Below, piece after piece: positions 12,671 to 15,482 of a stretch of 15,482 nt of DNA. Position numbers and translations under genes: made by a program. This DNA is from DATGXB01 sp035298905 (lineage in GTDB: Bacteria > Cyanobacteriota > Cyanobacteriia > Cyanobacteriales > Nostocaceae): assembly GCA_035298905.1 (NCBI GenBank), contig DATGXQ010000287.1, forward strand, positions 1-15,482, in the 5' to 3' direction. Position 1 is the stretch's first letter. Every line of letters begins with the position of its first letter. The notes under the pieces are model-generated. The model was given only the letters and a program-made list of their open reading frames with translations. It was not told the origin of the DNA and did not search any database.

Positions 12671-15482
12671 TTACAAGAAACCCTGGTTAATCAAATAGGA
12701 AAAATAAACACTGAGTAATTGATTGTCTACTGGAGGGCAAGTAATCGACGTACCTAGTAAACCATCAATAACATTTTGATTATCAAACTGCAAAAATCCT
12801 GAATTAGAATTTTCTTTTTGATTTTCTCTAGTTGGGAAAAATGGAACTAGCGGATATAAAAAATGTTCTACTGAACCTTTAGTAACATTGAGTAGTTTCT
12901 CACGCCATTGGTCATAGGAAATTTGCTCAATCGCATAACCCAAGGAGCGAAGATGGTCAATAAGTGTATTGGAATGAAGAGCTTGAGAATGTACTAAATG
13001 AAAGGTTTTACCAAGAGATTCTTCCTGCTGAGATAAATGAACTATTGCTTTGCTGACATAATCTACAGGAACTATATTTTCTCTGATGTCTATATCTGGC
13101 ACACTTCCTAATTGCACACAACCTATGATCAGTTTATAGAGAAAATCATTACTATTAAAAACCCCTGTTTGGCTATGTCCAGATATGCGGGATGGTCTGT
13201 AAATAGAGATGGGAATTCCTCTTTCAGCCGCAGTTTGTACTAACTTCTCAGCCACCCATTTAGTTTGACAGTAACCATTACTGGGTAATTCGTTTTCATT
13301 CAGGCTATCCCGTTCACTAACTACTTTTACTCCAGAAGAGCCAGCAGCAGAAACAACACCTGAGCTAGAAATAAAATGTACAGGTTTAGTTTTAATTTGA
13401 CTAGCTAATCTCAGAATTTCTTGTGTACCTAGTACATTGGCTGGTTTGAGGATAGAGTAGGGATAAATATGATGTACCCAAGCACCATTATGGTAGATAA
13501 CATCAATTTTATTGGCTAAATGTTGAAATGTTTCTGCATCTAAACCCAAAAGCGGTTTTGACAAATCACCAGTAACGGGAATGATTCTAGAACTATAAAT
13601 TTCATCCCAGATTCCATACTCTTGCAGTGTAATTTGCAGGTTTTTATTTCCACTTTCAAAATCTTGAGAACGTACCAAGCAATAAATATCGGCTGTAGTT
13701 TGTTGTAGAAGTTCAGCCAGTAAAAATGCTCCGAAAAATCCTGTAGCTCCAGTTAAGAAAATAGAATTAGGTTCAGGTACAAACTTGCCGAATATTTGAG
13801 GATAAATTGTTGCATCTAAAGCAGTTTCAGCTTGAATATCCAAGGTTGAATGATTAACTTTTGCTTGACAAGTTTGATCAATATTTTCAGCCAAACCTGC
13901 TACAGTGGGTTGTTCTAATAAACTACGTAAAGATATTTCTAAGTTAAAAGTTTCTTTAACTTTAGCAAGTAGCTGTGTTGTTAATAAAGAATGTCCTCCT
14001 AATTCAAAGAAATTATCGTAAATACCAACTTTTTCTACTTGTAAAACTTCAGCCCAAATTTGAGTTAGCATTTCTTCTACAGGAGTACGTGGGGGAACAA
14101 AATTTCCTATTACTCTGACTTCCTCTGGAGCAGGTAGAGCTTTTCTATCTACTTTACCGTTAGGACTCAAGGGAAATTCTTTAAGCAAAACTACCACCGA
14201 TGGAACCATGAAATCAGGAAGTTTATCTTGTAAAAAATTCCGTAATTCCTTCCCTGTTAAATTGGATTTAAACTGTAGCACTACATAAGCAACTAAACGT
14301 TGATTACCAGGTATATCTTCACGAGCAAGAACTACTGATTCTTCCACTTCAGGATGTTGATTTAGTAATGCTTCAATCTCACCCAATTCAATGCGAAAAC
14401 CACGAATTTTTACTTGATTGTCAATACGTCCTAAAAATTCAATATTGCCATCACTCAAATATCGCGCTAAATCACCAGTTTTATATAAACGCATCCCTGG
14501 TTTTTGGCTAAAAGGATGGGGAATAAATTTCTCGGCTGTAGTGGTAGGTCGGTTTAAATAACCTCTCGCTAAACCCTCACCACTAATATAAATTTCCCCA
14601 GTCACACCAATAGGAACTGGATTTAAATCTGAGTCAAGTATATATATTTGTGTATTGACAATAGGATGACCAATAGATACTTGTGTTTTGTTTTCTGAAC
14701 TATAGCAATTATACACAGTACTCCAAACAGTTCCTTCTGTCGGTCCGTACTCGTTAAATAGAGATGCTTTTGACTGTAATTGAGAGTGATTTTTTACCAA
14801 TTCTGGTAAACAAGCTTCACCTGCAACTATGACAGCACGAAGAGAAGTTAACTGCTCTGGTGCGGCTTGTTGCAAAATTAAAGCATATAAAGAAGGAAGA
14901 CTTAATAAATGAGAAATACGATTTTGGGAAATTAATTCTACAAGTTTAGTTACTTCTTGTTGTACACCTTCTTCTGGTAAATGTAGAGTTCCTCCACAAC
15001 AAAGTGTCCAGAAAATACCCGCCACAGAACTATCAAAAGCAAAGGAAGAAAGTAATAAAAAGTTACTGACAGGTTCTTGATAATAAGCAAGACGTGCAGT
15101 TGTGGAGTGAACTAAGTTACGATGGGTAATCTCAACTCCTTTTGGTTTACCTGTAGAACCAGAAGTATAAATCACATAAACTAAATTTTCAGCAGAGGTG
15201 TTATTAATGGGGTTTTCTGTACTCTCACTAGAAATAGTTTCCCAATTTGTATCTAAGCAAATCGTCTTGGCATTATTTGTAGGTAAATCTGCTAGTAAAT
15301 GCTGCTGAGTTAATAATATAGATATTTGAGTATCCTCTAGCATCAAAGCTAGACGCTCTTGGGGATAATGAGGATCTAGGGGTAGATAAGCACCACCCGC
15401 TTTGAGAATACCCAAAATCCCAATCAGCATTTCTAAAGAACGCTCAACACAAATTCCAACTAATACTTCTGCTCCTACCCCC
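12671..15482 (-). CDS. NRPS, C-terminal part: adenylation - carrier - thioester reductase
   Basis: The frame is open at the right edge, so the N-terminus lies outside; 936 residues are visible. Counting from the internal Met at 15430: A domain to about 435 with A2 LKAGGAYLPLDP, A3 YTSGSTGKPKGVE, A4 FDSSVAG, A5 NEYGPTEGTVW, A6 GEIYISGEGLARGY, A7 YKTGDLARY, A8 GRIDNQVKIRGFRIELGEIE, A10 NGKVDRKALP; a peptidyl carrier domain (about 450-515) with phosphopantetheine Ser481 in LGGHSL; then a reductase domain (about 555-919) with NAD(P)-binding TGATGFFGAFLLAELL and the Tyr720/Lys724 pair in GYCQTK. There is no thioesterase, so the product should leave by NAD(P)H reduction as an aldehyde or alcohol. 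Whether condensation domains or further modules precede is not visible. The gene is 250 bp upstream of the aminotransferase on the same strand. Confidence 0.95.
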   Translation of the reverse strand, partial: GVGAEVLVGICVERSLEMLIGILGILKAGGAYLPLDPHYPQERLALMLEDTQISILLTQQHLLADLPTNNAKTICLDTNWETISSESTENPINNTSAENLVYVIYTSGSTGKPKGVEITHRNLVHSTTARLAYYQEPVSNFLLLSSFAFDSSVAGIFWTLCCGGTLHLPEEGVQQEVTKLVELISQNRISHLLSLPSLYALILQQAAPEQLTSLRAVIVAGEACLPELVKNHSQLQSKASLFNEYGPTEGTVWSTVYNCYSSENKTQVSIGHPIVNTQIYILDSDLNPVPIGVTGEIYISGEGLARGYLNRPTTTAEKFIPHPFSQKPGMRLYKTGDLARYLSDGNIEFLGRIDNQVKIRGFRIELGEIEALLNQHPEVEESVVLAREDIPGNQRLVAYVVLQFKSNLTGKELRNFLQDKLPDFMVPSVVVLLKEFPLSPNGKVDRKALPAPEEVRVIGNFVPPRTPVEEMLTQIWAEVLQVEKVGIYDNFFELGGHSLLTTQLLAKVKETFNLEISLRSLLEQPTVAGLAENIDQTCQAKVNHSTLDIQAETALDATIYPQIFGKFVPEPNSIFLTGATGFFGAFLLAELLQQTTADIYCLVRSQDFESGNKNLQITLQEYGIWDEIYSSRIIPVTGDLSKPLLGLDAETFQHLANKIDVIYHNGAWVHHIYPYSILKPANVLGTQEILRLASQIKTKPVHFISSSGVVSAAGSSGVKVVSERDSLNENELPSNGYCQTKWVAEKLVQTAAERGIPISIYRPSRISGHSQTGVFNSNDFLYKLIIGCVQLGSVPDIDIRENIVPVDYVSKAIVHLSQQEESLGKTFHLVHSQALHSNTLIDHLRSLGYAIEQISYDQWREKLLNVTKGSVEHFLYPLVPFFPTRENQKENSNSGFLQFDNQNVIDGLLGTSITCPPVDNQLLSVYFSYLINQGFL

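Overview
The window looks like chromosome from a filamentous, Nostoc/Anabaena-type cyanobacterium. The evidence is at least seven exact GCGATCGC (HIP1) octamers (for example 1719, 2232, 2269, 4805, 5022, and two inside the acylase gene), four perfect tandem copies of a CTCCTGA heptamer (STRR type) at 7182-7209, hairpin repeats of the GGTTGGGTT.../...AACCCAAC and AGTCCGC/GCGGACT kinds, AT-rich spacers, and protein families typical of that group. The assignment rests on sequence style and recalled families, not on a search.

Layout. Bases 1-1406 (minus) hold the N-terminal 468 residues of a DUF4157 (eCIS-core, HELTH motif) protein that runs off the left edge. From 1776 onward the window reads as a siderophore/iron locus. 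A minus-strand tonB with an unusual Arg-rich C-terminal tail (1776-3506) is divergent from a plus-strand run of exbB, exbD and two FecCD-type permease genes (3790-6881). A 366-bp repeat-bearing spacer follows, then a FecE/FhuC-type ATPase (7248-8081) and a secreted penicillin-acylase-family Ntn-hydrolase (8133-10247). A 475-bp repeat-rich spacer separates these from convergent minus-strand biosynthetic genes: an MbtH-like protein (10723-10947), a stand-alone class III aminotransferase of the NRPS/PKS AMT type (10966-12420), and the C-terminal end of an NRPS with order A-PCP-thioester reductase (12671 to the right edge and beyond).

How they may work together (inference). The NRPS assembles a peptide and its terminal reductase releases it as an aldehyde. 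The aminotransferase could convert the aldehyde to an amine, as described for myxochelin B and as proposed for the diamine part of anachelin. MbtH supports adenylation. The exported acylase could trim an acylated precursor, as PvdQ does for pyoverdine. TonB-ExbB-ExbD would energise an outer-membrane receptor, and the FecCD/FecE proteins would carry the ferric complex across the inner membrane. No TonB-dependent receptor, periplasmic binding protein or siderophore exporter lies inside the window. A Fur-like ATTCTCATT element occurs both in the exbB promoter region and just upstream of the aminotransferase, which would fit joint iron control. No tRNA, rRNA, CRISPR array or transposase gene was seen.
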